Part shown: one piece after another, positions 17,869-26,060 of the stretch
How positions within the stretch are numbered: the first letter of the stretch is position 1
How the letters are laid out: every line of letters begins with the position of its first letter
From: Bog-950 sp964615305
Lineage (GTDB): Bacteria > Bacteroidota > Bacteroidia > Chitinophagales > LD1
Assembly (NCBI GenBank): GCA_964615305.1
Contig: CAZTNA010000001.1
Location: 186,001 to 250,000, forward strand
DNA: 64,000 nucleotides
Reading direction: 5' to 3'
Program-made: the position numbers and the translations under genes
The notes under the pieces: generated by a model
Database searches by the model: none
Seen by the model: the letters and a program-made list of their open reading frames with translations, nothing else
Told to the model about the DNA's origin: nothing

Positions 17869-19336
17869 GGGTCGAAGCTATAAAAGAGTTGCAAATACCG
17901 CTTGGTCGGTGTATCTCTGCACTGTTTTGAAAAAACTACCGTTGCCGTTATTAGTGGTTGCCGCACTTGCATCATGGCTTTGGCTGCCAAATTTGTTTGC
18001 CAAAGGCATGTTTATGGATGGGGTTTATAATGCCTTTTTTGCTCTTAATATTAAAAACGGCATTGGTTCATTGTGGGCACAGCAAACCATTTACCACTCA
18101 CAACCTGCCTATTGGGATAACCCCCAATTCAGTTCACTTTTGCTGTCTTATTGGTTTGAGGTATTTGGAAATGCTTATTGGGTGGAAAGAGTTTATTCTC
18201 TTTTTACAGGTGTAATACAAATGTTGTTGTTGGTCTGCTTGTGGCGCAGCTATTTTCATAACAACAGCGCATTGAGAGTGAATTACTGGTTGCCTTGTTT
18301 GCTTTTTTTGTTCTCTCCAATTACCAGCTGGTGTTACTCTAATAATTTGATGGAAAACACCATGAGTGTATTTACCACAGGAGCAGTTCTTGCGTTTGTT
18401 ATTTGGCTGCGTAAGGGCAAGTACATGGTGTTGATGGCAATTGCCGGTGGGGCTATCATTGTTCTTGCTACCATCACCAAAGGCCCTGTAGGTTTGTTTC
18501 CGTTAACGGTGCCGCTTTTCTTTATTCTTGATAAAAAAAGAAACCCTGTACAACTTATCATCTATTTTCTTTTTCAGTTTGGATCATTTATTATAAGTTT
18601 TTATACAGTTTTTTCTTCACCATCCGCCTGCAATTTTTTAGAAAATTATTTGCAACTGCAGTTATTTCCGGTGCTCAAAGAGAGAGTGCAAACGGGTAGC
18701 AACCACTTTATTATTTTTTATGAGTTACTCAGAGGAATACTGCCATTGCTTTTGGTAAGTGCAACAGGGTTTCTTGTTTTTAAAAAGAAAAATATGGCTG
18801 TGAGGGTGCCAATGGATGCAATTATTTTTATTGCTATTGGGCTTTCTGCATCAGTTCCCATTGCTTTCAGCGGAAGGCAACACCATTATTATCTATTGCC
18901 TTCGCTGCCCATGTTTGCTTTTGGGGTTGCTGTGATGGTTTATCCGTTTGCAAACTGGTTGCTGAACAAAACTGAAAAGGCAGTAAGTGGGAAATTTTCC
19001 TCTTACCTGAAAGTAGTTCTCGTTTTTCTTATATCCACAGCCGGTCTCATTTCACTTAACAACAGTGGCAGTTATGTGCGCGATGAGCTGCTGTTGAAAG
19101 ACATGGAAGCTATTTGCCCAATTACAAACGGAGAAAAATTATTGAATGCAGACTACAGCTTTTTTCATGAATGGTCTATGCGCGGATATTTATACAGGTT
19201 CTATGGGCAAAAAATTTGTATGCCTGACGAAGGGGTAGTAACAAAGTATTTTTTTGCTAAGCCCGGCACAGCAGTTACTAACGCAGAAAATGTGTTTGCA
19301 GGAAAAACGTTCGACCTTTATAAGAAGAAACCATGA
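17867..19336 (+). CDS. Polytopic membrane glycosyltransferase, GT39/ArnT-like
   Basis: A 489-residue protein with about ten hydrophobic helices. Its first outer loop (MDGVYNAFFALNIKNG, then QPAYWDNPQFSSLLLSYWFEVFG) is built like lipid-phosphate-sugar-dependent GT-C enzymes of the ArnT/PMT type. The usual acidic pair in loop 1 reads MDG here. The ATG at 17867 overlaps the start of the divergent small gene. A TTG at 17927 (KKLPLPLLVV) would start right at the first membrane helix and is a fair alternative. It overlaps the next gene by 4 bases (ATGA), so they are translationally coupled. Donor and acceptor are unknown. Confidence 0.78.
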   Translation: MGRSYKRVANTAWSVYLCTVLKKLPLPLLVVAALASWLWLPNLFAKGMFMDGVYNAFFALNIKNGIGSLWAQQTIYHSQPAYWDNPQFSSLLLSYWFEVFGNAYWVERVYSLFTGVIQMLLLVCLWRSYFHNNSALRVNYWLPCLLFLFSPITSWCYSNNLMENTMSVFTTGAVLAFVIWLRKGKYMVLMAIAGGAIIVLATITKGPVGLFPLTVPLFFILDKKRNPVQLIIYFLFQFGSFIISFYTVFSSPSACNFLENYLQLQLFPVLKERVQTGSNHFIIFYELLRGILPLLLVSATGFLVFKKKNMAVRVPMDAIIFIAIGLSASVPIAFSGRQHHYYLLPSLPMFAFGVAVMVYPFANWLLNKTEKAVSGKFSSYLKVVLVFLISTAGLISLNNSGSYVRDELLLKDMEAICPITNGEKLLNADYSFFHEWSMRGYLYRFYGQKICMPDEGVVTKYFFAKPGTAVTNAENVFAGKTFDLYKKKP

Positions 19337-20241
19337 TAGCCAACTCAGTAATAATGATTCGGCCAACAGCTTTTGGCTTTAATGCCGAAACTGCTACAAC
19401 TAATTCGTTTCAAAGTTTGTCCGATTTGCCATCCTCAAAAATTCAGACCGAAGCCTTGCGCGAATTTGATGGGCTGGCAGATAAACTTACCGGTTGTGGA
19501 GTTGATGTTATTGTTTTTAACGACACAGTAACACCCATAAAGCCGGATGCTGTTTTTCCGAACAACTGGTTTAGCACACATGCAGATGGAACAGTTATTC
19601 TTTACCCTATGTACTCACCGGCCAGAAGAGCGGAAAGACGCACAGATATTATTGAACGATTACGTACAAGGTTTTTAATAAAACAGATAATTGACTTCAC
19701 GCACTTTGAAGAACAACACAAATTTTTAGAAGGTACCGGAAGCATGGTGTTTGATCATAGCAACAGAAGAGTTTATGCCAACATTTCTCCACGTACATCT
19801 CTTGAATTGCTGAAGGCTATATCAGAAGAATTGAGTTATGAACCGGTTACTTTTAGAGCTACAGATAGCAAGGGAATAGACATTTACCATACAAATGTGG
19901 TTTTGAGTGTAAGTGATGGGTTGATAGTAGTGTGCCAAGATGCAGTAACAATAGAAAAGAGTTCGTTTAAACGAAAAATAGCGCAAACGGGCAAGCAAGT
20001 AGTTTACCTAAACTACCATCAGCTAACCAATTTTGCCGGTAATATGCTAATGCTTCAAAATCATAAAGAGCAAAAGATAATGGTGATGAGCGAGAGATCA
20101 TACAACAGTTTAGGCAGGGAACAGATCTCCACTATCGAACACAACGCCTCAATTCTAACTGTTCCGTTAACGGTAATAGAGAAAATAGGAGGAGGAAGCG
20201 CCCGATGTATGCTGGCTGAAAATTTTTTACCGCGTGTTTAA
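19333..20241 (+). CDS. ctlX: CtlX-type amidinotransferase/deiminase family hydrolase
   Basis: A 302-residue member of the guanidine-modifying (arginine deiminase-like) superfamily, of the kind called citrulline utilisation hydrolase CtlX. Evidence: MIRPTAFGFNAETATTN at the N-terminus, FPNNWFSTH at about residue 76, EGTGSMVFD, YHTNVVLSV, and the C-terminal GGGSARCMLAEN, whose cysteine (about 292) is the expected nucleophile. It is coupled to the preceding membrane glycosyltransferase by a 4-base overlap. Its 3' end overlaps the convergent GT22 gene by 15 bases. The true substrate is not settled by sequence. Confidence 0.85.
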   Translation: MIANSVIMIRPTAFGFNAETATTNSFQSLSDLPSSKIQTEALREFDGLADKLTGCGVDVIVFNDTVTPIKPDAVFPNNWFSTHADGTVILYPMYSPARRAERRTDIIERLRTRFLIKQIIDFTHFEEQHKFLEGTGSMVFDHSNRRVYANISPRTSLELLKAISEELSYEPVTFRATDSKGIDIYHTNVVLSVSDGLIVVCQDAVTIEKSSFKRKIAQTGKQVVYLNYHQLTNFAGNMLMLQNHKEQKIMVMSERSYNSLGREQISTIEHNASILTVPLTVIEKIGGGSARCMLAENFLPRV

Positions 20242-21663
20242 TTCATACACATACCAAAAACGGGTTCGATCTATCCAGCCATTGTAGTTAAAATATTTTA
20301 TCCATTCGGGTAGTCCAGAATAAATAAGCTGGTGTGGTTGTGTTATTTGGTTTGCGTCATTTACATTTTCAGTTACAAACAACGAAATGCCTTTGGTTTT
20401 TTCAGGCAGTTCTTGCACTGAGTTAATCTTTATGATTTCAAGATTTGTTCGCTTATACCATTTTACATCTAACACGCGCAAGTAAGGGTTTTTATCAGTG
20501 TAGTATAGTGTAGCTCGTTGTGAATATTTAGTATAGATGGCTTCATAGAGCCCAATTGTATTATCGGCCGGACGAAACATCACTATTGCCAATAAGATAA
20601 AATTGACAAGCCAAAATCCTTTTTGAAACACTGACCAGCCAGGCAATTTTCGGCTTATCTCACTTTTCTCTAAGGCCGTTGAAAGTATAAATGGTAAAAA
20701 GTAAATTACAGGAAACAGAAATCTGATTTCTTTATGAGCAACTACCAGGTGAACCAATAAAAATGGTACGAGAATAAAAGTAAACGGATGCTTGGGTTTT
20801 TTTATTAAGAAAAAGAGCGTACCTGCCAGATACAGCAAACTGAAAGGTGGAATGCCTTGCAAAAAAACTTCCTTTAAATACCACCACCAGGGTTCAGTGC
20901 CAAATCCAGCTGCTTTGCCCAGTAAAATATTTTGATTGAAGTAATTCCAACAACTGAGTACCCAATCACCGTAGAGCCATTTATCTGCTAAAACTCCTAA
21001 GGCTATTGATAGAAGTACTCCAACGTTACAAAGGAGTAATCCAAACAGCTTTTCTTTTTTAATAAAGAGCAACCAAACTAAAAACCCTAAAATCAAAAAA
21101 CCGGATTGGAACCGAAGTAGAAAAGATGTGCCAAGTAAAATGCCTATGAGTAAAAACCTCGAAAACCGGTTTGGAAAATAAAAAGCAAGACAAAAGCCTG
21201 CCATGAAAAATAAAGCTGACCAGTTTTCGGAGGAAAACCTGGCTGAATTATAGGCACTAAACCAAAGAAATAAACTGAGAGGCAAAAACCAGTTACCAAA
21301 GAATTCTTCACTAACCTCGTTTCGAAAAATGTTTATCATCAACAAGGTAATTCCGAATGAAAAAGTAACAGAAACCAGCCTAAGAAGAGTAGAAATTATA
21401 AATGGGTTTTCTATTCCAACAAACTCGAGCAAACTATACAGCCCCACAACAAAGGCGGGTTGAACAGCCGAGCGCATTTGGGTATTGTATTCCCACGGCA
21501 TATTGGCAGCGTTGGACATGCCCAATTTTAGTGAGGCAAACTCAAGTATCTGAAAGTGCTCATCGAAATGGTGATACCCTTTGGAGAAAAATGCAGTTAT
21601 CAATAAGACCGCAAATCCTATTGCCAATAGTTGTTTTTCTTTCAAGCGGTTCAATATTACCAT
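20227..21663 (-). CDS. GT22-like mannosyltransferase (Alg9/PIG-B type), membrane
   Basis: A 478-residue protein with about ten membrane helices. Right after the first helix it has HHFDEHFQILEFASLKLG, then MPWEYNTQMRSAVQPAF. This is the arrangement of GT22 GT-C enzymes (acidic pair in the first lumenal loop, then WEY and an Arg-Ser). Bacterial members are thought to use a polyprenyl-phosphate sugar on the periplasmic side. The C-terminal ~100 residues are soluble. It stands alone and is convergent with ctlX. Family placement is good; the sugar is inferred. Confidence 0.8.
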   Translation of the reverse strand: MVILNRLKEKQLLAIGFAVLLITAFFSKGYHHFDEHFQILEFASLKLGMSNAANMPWEYNTQMRSAVQPAFVVGLYSLLEFVGIENPFIISTLLRLVSVTFSFGITLLMINIFRNEVSEEFFGNWFLPLSLFLWFSAYNSARFSSENWSALFFMAGFCLAFYFPNRFSRFLLIGILLGTSFLLRFQSGFLILGFLVWLLFIKKEKLFGLLLCNVGVLLSIALGVLADKWLYGDWVLSCWNYFNQNILLGKAAGFGTEPWWWYLKEVFLQGIPPFSLLYLAGTLFFLIKKPKHPFTFILVPFLLVHLVVAHKEIRFLFPVIYFLPFILSTALEKSEISRKLPGWSVFQKGFWLVNFILLAIVMFRPADNTIGLYEAIYTKYSQRATLYYTDKNPYLRVLDVKWYKRTNLEIIKINSVQELPEKTKGISLFVTENVNDANQITQPHQLIYSGLPEWIKYFNYNGWIDRTRFWYVYELNTR

Positions 21664-21728
21664 TACAGGAAAGTGTTCTATGAGTAAAACAAAGAAATAA
21701 GGTTTTGTAACAGTGAAGTATTTGGCAT

Positions 21729-21766
21729 AAAAAAAACCGCCTTCAATTTTCGAGGCGGTTTTTTTT
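21729..21766 (-). terminator. Terminator of the gene at 21787-22503
   Basis: The arms AAAAAAAACCGCCT and AGGCGGTTTTTTTT form a 14-bp perfect stem with a 10-base loop. It lies 21 bases beyond the minus-strand stop at 21787. Its sequence is symmetrical, so it could also stop transcription from the plus strand. Confidence 0.85.
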
Positions 21767-21786
21767 GTGCCTATTGTAGGCTGAAA

Positions 21787-22503
21787 CTACATTTTTGTAA
21801 GCCGTGAAGTGCCGGCAATATTTCCATTGTTGTCAATAGCTTTTAGCAAATAATCACCGGAAGGCAGATTGCTTATTGAAATTTCTATTTGAGTATGTGT
21901 TGCGCTTTTAACTTCGCTAGCCACTAAGGCACCTTTTAAATCGTACACTTCAAATGAATAGTTGCCGCTATTTTCCAGTCCGGAAACAACAAAACTGTTT
22001 ACCACAGGGTTGGGGAATATTTTTAAAGAATTCTTGTTGATACTTACCACACTATTAGGGTTAGAGGTTGTAAGGTTTGCCTGATAGTATAATTGGGTTG
22101 ATGTGTTAGCACTGTCATCAGTAGCGTAAATTACCACATTGGCCACTCCTGTTCCTGGAACTAAATGTGGCGAAAACTGAAACTTCATATCCATTGTATC
22201 GCCAGCCGCAACCTGCAGAGATTCATAATACGAAGTACTTAACAACAGGTCGTAACAGTTGTTGTTGTCGCAAAGTTTAAACTCCCAAGCTGGCGATGGA
22301 GCAATGTGTGACGTCATGCCCCACATAAATGTGGTTGCAGCTCCGGTATTATTAACAATATGAATATGCACATCAAACGGATCAAACTCATCAACAACAT
22401 TTCCGTTGACAACGGCCGAATCATTAGGGGTGCAAATTATGGGCTGAGCATACAATGTCACAGCAAACACAGTAATTGAAAGTAGCGAAAAGAGTTTTTT
22501 CAT
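21787..22503 (-). CDS. Secreted protein with a T9SS type A sorting domain
   Basis: A 238-residue exported protein: signal peptide (MKKLFSLLSITVFAVTLYAQ, residues 1-20), a beta-rich domain to about 150, and a C-terminal type A sorting domain. The sorting domain starts LKIFPNPVVNSF and contains YDLKGALV and LPSGDYLLKAID. It is probably released or attached to the surface after passage through T9SS. The middle domain resembles small beta-sandwich domains of other such proteins but has no family I can name. A perfect TAnnTTTG -7 element and a palindrome lie upstream. Confidence 0.87.
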   Translation of the reverse strand: MKKLFSLLSITVFAVTLYAQPIICTPNDSAVVNGNVVDEFDPFDVHIHIVNNTGAATTFMWGMTSHIAPSPAWEFKLCDNNNCYDLLLSTSYYESLQVAAGDTMDMKFQFSPHLVPGTGVANVVIYATDDSANTSTQLYYQANLTTSNPNSVVSINKNSLKIFPNPVVNSFVVSGLENSGNYSFEVYDLKGALVASEVKSATHTQIEISISNLPSGDYLLKAIDNNGNIAGTSRLTKM

Positions 22504-22531
22504 TTTTGTTTTTGTAGTGTTAATTTAACTG

Positions 22532-22539
22532 CAAAAGTA
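22532..22539 (-). promoter_or_regulatory. Bacteroidota -7 promoter element (TACTTTTG) of the gene at 22503
   Basis: Read on the minus strand, TACTTTTG fits TAnnTTTG exactly and lies 29-36 bases before the ATG. A TTTG exists further up but 25 bases away, longer than the usual ~19-21, so the -33 box is uncertain. The palindrome at 22544-22560 sits immediately upstream. Confidence 0.5.
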
Positions 22540-22543
22540 AAAA

Positions 22544-22560
22544 TGTCAATCTGATTGACA
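22544..22560. promoter_or_regulatory. Perfect 8-1-8 palindrome, candidate operator
   Basis: TGTCAATC-T-GATTGACA is a perfect inverted repeat between two divergent genes for T9SS-secreted proteins (starts 22503 and 22645). It abuts the -7 element of the left gene, in the place where a bound dimeric regulator would block or help RNA polymerase. It has no T-tract, so it is not a terminator. The regulator is unknown. Confidence 0.5.
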
Positions 22561-22644
22561 CTATCAAATGGGTTGGCAGTTTTTTAAAAAATACTACTTT
22601 CATTGCCGCTTAATAAGACAACATTTCCACTAATTAATTTAAAC

Positions 22645-24816
22645 ATGAAAAACTTTACGCTTACAGTAGCCATACTACTCGGTATAATCACCGGAACCCT
22701 GGCTCAAACAACAGTTTACACTTATGACTTTACAAGTGCCAGTTTGCCAGCCGGATGGACAAACGTAGATAACACCGGAAATAATCCAACTGCCGGCATT
22801 TGGAAAAGAAGTACAAATTCGGCTTTTGCCGGCCCCACCGCTGCTACAGGATTTATGTGGTTGTTAAGTGACGCGCAGAACAATGATAATTTGGTTGAAA
22901 ATGCAACACTTACCATGGAGCCGGTAAACTGCGTGGCGAATACAAAAGTTTTTCTTCAGTTTAACCAATCGTTCAACACGTATTTTGACCCCAATACGAA
23001 CAGCCAGGGTAAAATAGAAGTAAGTAACAATGGCTCTAATTGGAACGAAGTATATACCATTAGCACCAATACAGATAACCCCGAGCTGGTAACAGTAGAT
23101 ATTAGCTCTTTTGCAGCAGGTCAGGCGTCTGTGTTAATCCGTTTTAACTTTACAGGAAACTGGGATGGTTACTGGGCAATAGATGATATTAAAGTGATAG
23201 AGCCTCCAGTGCTAGATGCTGCGGTGGTAGCAGTTGATTTGCCGAAGTACATTGGTACTTCTTCGCAAACTATATCAGGCACTGTTCAAAATATGGGTAG
23301 CACACCTATTACCAGCGTGCAGTTAAGTTACAGTATAAACGGAGGAACTCCTGTTTCACAAACCTTTAACGGCTGGCTGATTGATCCATTTCAAACTCAA
23401 AACTTTTCTTTTAGCACACCGGCAAGTTTCAATACAGTACAAACGTATGATGTAACAGTTACGGCAGTTAGCCCCAATGGTGGATCTGATGCTGTATCTG
23501 GAAATAATACAGGAACTGCCACATCAGTGGTGTTATCTGCTTTCCCGATAAAAAATGTTTTGCTAGAAGAATTTACAACTGCACCTTGTCAGTATTGTCC
23601 GGGTGGTTCTACACGTGTTGAATATATACTAGAGAACAACGAACGTGTTCACGCTGTTGGCATCCACTCTGGTTTTGGTACCGATGCTATGACAACTGCC
23701 GACCACTCTACACTTGCTTCTAATTATACTACGTCAGCTCCGGCATTAATGATTGACAGAGTATATTATGAAGCGGAAGAAGGCAACAATGTAGGTCTTT
23801 ATAATTTTCCATACGATCGCTGGGAGCCGTACGCACAAGCCCGTAGAGACGAAATTACGCCTGTGTCAGTTGCCGGAAGCAGCACCTACAACAGTGGTAC
23901 TCGTGAACTTAACGTTGATGTAACGGCTACATTTTATGGCGTTATAAATGAAGGATTTAGAGTAAACTGTTACATTGTAGAAGACAGTGTATCTGGCACC
24001 GGTAGCGGATACAATCAGGTGAATGCATACAATACTGATCAGTCTAGCAAAACCGGAAATGGCACAGCAGGGGCATACACCATTACTGTAAACAACAATA
24101 CCGATTTAGAGCCTAGAATGAGAGTTTCCGGAACAGGTATAGGCACAGGAGCAGTAGTAACACACATAGTTGGAAACACCGTTACGCTCAGTGTGGCTAA
24201 TACTGCCGCAGTTTCAGGGTCTGTTACATTTAAAAACGAATGGTTTGGAGCCGGCAGTACTATTGTAGGCTACAAACACCGCCATGTTGCGCGTTATATG
24301 TTTGGTGGCGCATGGGGTACTACTGGCACTATTCCTACCACTACAGCAGACGGAGTTGCATATACCAAACAGTACACCTATACTCTTCCTGCAGGTTGGA
24401 ACGACCAACGCATTAAACTAATTGCACTTGTGCAGCACTTTAATGCTGCTGATAAGTATGACCGGGAAATTATGAACGCTATTGAGTTTGGTTTAAACGA
24501 TGCCGATTCAACAGGCGTTAATCAACCTTCTGCTATAGCTCAGATAGCCCCTTCTATAAATGCAATTCGTTTGTATCCAAACCCGGCACAAAATTTTGTT
24601 TCTGTTGAATATGCAATTGGCCGCGAAACGAACTTTAGTATTGATGTTACAAATATTGTAGGGCAAAGCGTTACGACATTTGCTGCCGCAACACTTACTG
24701 AAGGAAGCTACAAAACACAGATAAATACTGCCGATTACAGCAACGGTATTTATTTTGTAACTCTACGCGAAAACGGAAAACCGGTTCAGACAATTAAATT
24801 TATTGTTAGCAAATAG
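22645..24816 (+). CDS. Secreted Omp28-related protein with adhesin-like N-domain and T9SS type A sorting domain
   Basis: A 723-residue exported protein. The start is the ATG at 22645, giving the signal peptide MKNFTLTVAILLGIITGTLAQ. Residues about 25-190 form a jelly-roll domain of the cleaved-adhesin/choice-of-anchor J type (LPAGWTNVDN through GYWAIDDIKV). A CARDB-like beta domain follows. From about 305 comes an Omp28-like domain with thioredoxin-type CQYC (about 315-318) in VLLEEFTTAPCQYCPG. A ~60-residue beta insert (about 470-530) interrupts it. The C-terminal ~80 residues (LYPNPAQNFVSV onward) are a type A sorting domain. A 21-bp-stem terminator follows. Confidence 0.9.
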   Translation: MKNFTLTVAILLGIITGTLAQTTVYTYDFTSASLPAGWTNVDNTGNNPTAGIWKRSTNSAFAGPTAATGFMWLLSDAQNNDNLVENATLTMEPVNCVANTKVFLQFNQSFNTYFDPNTNSQGKIEVSNNGSNWNEVYTISTNTDNPELVTVDISSFAAGQASVLIRFNFTGNWDGYWAIDDIKVIEPPVLDAAVVAVDLPKYIGTSSQTISGTVQNMGSTPITSVQLSYSINGGTPVSQTFNGWLIDPFQTQNFSFSTPASFNTVQTYDVTVTAVSPNGGSDAVSGNNTGTATSVVLSAFPIKNVLLEEFTTAPCQYCPGGSTRVEYILENNERVHAVGIHSGFGTDAMTTADHSTLASNYTTSAPALMIDRVYYEAEEGNNVGLYNFPYDRWEPYAQARRDEITPVSVAGSSTYNSGTRELNVDVTATFYGVINEGFRVNCYIVEDSVSGTGSGYNQVNAYNTDQSSKTGNGTAGAYTITVNNNTDLEPRMRVSGTGIGTGAVVTHIVGNTVTLSVANTAAVSGSVTFKNEWFGAGSTIVGYKHRHVARYMFGGAWGTTGTIPTTTADGVAYTKQYTYTLPAGWNDQRIKLIALVQHFNAADKYDREIMNAIEFGLNDADSTGVNQPSAIAQIAPSINAIRLYPNPAQNFVSVEYAIGRETNFSIDVTNIVGQSVTTFAAATLTEGSYKTQINTADYSNGIYFVTLRENGKPVQTIKFIVSK

Positions 24817-24830
24817 TGGTAACATAGTAT

Positions 24831-24877
24831 CTAAACGAAACGAGCCTGTGCTTTTTGCACGGGCTCGTTTCGTTTAG
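24831..24877. terminator. Very long bidirectional terminator hairpin
   Basis: A 21-bp stem (24831-24851 with 24857-24877) contains a single G-T pair and closes on a TTTTT loop. It lies between convergent genes ending at 24816 and 24900. The arms begin CTAAACGAAACGAGCC. Confidence 0.85.
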
Positions 24878-24899
24878 AGCTATGCTAAATCAGCTGCTG

Positions 24900-25973
24900 T
24901 TACTTCTTTGCTTTCTTTTCGTTTTTCTTGAGTGTTTCTTTGCTGAGTGTAAAGGCCACGCCTACGTTAAATCCTAAATAGCTAAACGGTCCTGAAGGTC
25001 TTAAATCTTCTTTCGGTTTATCTGGATCATAATTTTTAGTAGTTGGGTCTCCATCATCAGGTCGGTAAGCTCCATTGTTAGATTCATGAGTTAGTTTATC
25101 GCGAAACAAAAACTCGGTTCTATACTTGCCACGCTCTTCAACCTTGTCAACACCATCTGCCAGCCATTCTTCTACTTCTGTACTTTTAGCACGTGTACGC
25201 AGGTATTGTCCGTTTACTTCAGCAAAAATGCTCATAAAAGATAATGGCTGATACATGATGCCTACTGCACCATTAAAACCTACAGAAACAGTACCTTCTG
25301 TTTTTAGTTTAACGTGAGTATTAGTTCCTAAAAAGTATGGTTCTCCATTTAGCACATTCGCTAATCCAGTGCCGGGGCCATTTCCTGCAGTATCTGCTAC
25401 ATGAATATCAACTGTATGAGTAAGGGCTCCGTAAACAGGCAGCGTAACACCTGCGCGTGCGTAAGGGTAAACTTTCCAACCCGGTTTGGCGCCTTTTACA
25501 GTAATAGAAGGGGTAAGTGAAATTGCGAATGCATTTGTTTTTAGGGTTGCTTCTAAGCCAAAGCCGGGCACGTATGCGGGTGGAGAACCGGGTGTGGGAA
25601 TAATAACCAACTGGTAGTCTTGCTTGCAGGAAACTGTAGCACTCTTTAAAAACGACACCCCCATTTCTACATTTAAGTAGTTGTTAATGTTGTAACCAAG
25701 CCCAAGAGTAAAGTTCAAGCCCTTGCCATAAGAGCCGTGTACTGTTTCGTAAGAGCGAACAGAATCGTGATTTGCGCGAGTAATATTGGCAAATGGAACG
25801 AGGGCATCATCGTAAGGGGTATAAGGGTCAACCTTAGGGCCGGCAAGTTCTTCGTTGTTTAAAAAGCCGGGCCAGCCATAACCGCCCGCTACCCGTAACG
25901 AAAATCCTTTTTGTGCCGATAGGGCTTGTATTGAAACCCAAAAAGTAATTAGTAAGAGTAAATTTCTTTGCAT
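24900..25973 (-). CDS. Outer membrane beta-barrel protein
   Basis: A 357-residue exported protein with signal peptide MQRNLLLLITFWVSIQALSAQ (1-21) and alternating amphipathic strands. Examples are FTLGLGYNINNYLNVEMGVSFL, SVGFNGAVGIMYQPLSFMSIFAEVNGQYL and, near the end, FSYLGFNVGVAFTLS. The lysine-rich end (KKNEKKAKK) is unusual for a barrel, whose last strand normally closes the protein. It resembles generic OmpA-like or OmpW-like porin-family proteins of Bacteroidota. It is divergent from the gene at 26061, whose promoter lies in the shared gap. No substrate is inferred. Confidence 0.8.
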   Translation of the reverse strand: MQRNLLLLITFWVSIQALSAQKGFSLRVAGGYGWPGFLNNEELAGPKVDPYTPYDDALVPFANITRANHDSVRSYETVHGSYGKGLNFTLGLGYNINNYLNVEMGVSFLKSATVSCKQDYQLVIIPTPGSPPAYVPGFGLEATLKTNAFAISLTPSITVKGAKPGWKVYPYARAGVTLPVYGALTHTVDIHVADTAGNGPGTGLANVLNGEPYFLGTNTHVKLKTEGTVSVGFNGAVGIMYQPLSFMSIFAEVNGQYLRTRAKSTEVEEWLADGVDKVEERGKYRTEFLFRDKLTHESNNGAYRPDDGDPTTKNYDPDKPKEDLRPSGPFSYLGFNVGVAFTLSKETLKKNEKKAKK

Positions 25974-26025
25974 GTGTAAGGTGTTTATGTTTAGCTATGA
26001 TACAAAAAACTATCTAGTTGGTGTA

Positions 26026-26055
26026 TTTGTGGTTAGTAGATAAAGTGTAGGTTTG
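26026..26055 (+). promoter_or_regulatory. Bacteroidota-type promoter with almost no leader
   Basis: TTTG (26026-26029) and TAGGTTTG (26048-26055) are separated by 18 bases, close to the preferred spacing of primary sigma promoters in this phylum. The ATG begins at 26061, six bases after the -7 box, so transcription would start at or next to the start codon and the mRNA may be leaderless. Confidence 0.6.
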
Positions 26056-26060
26056 GCAAA

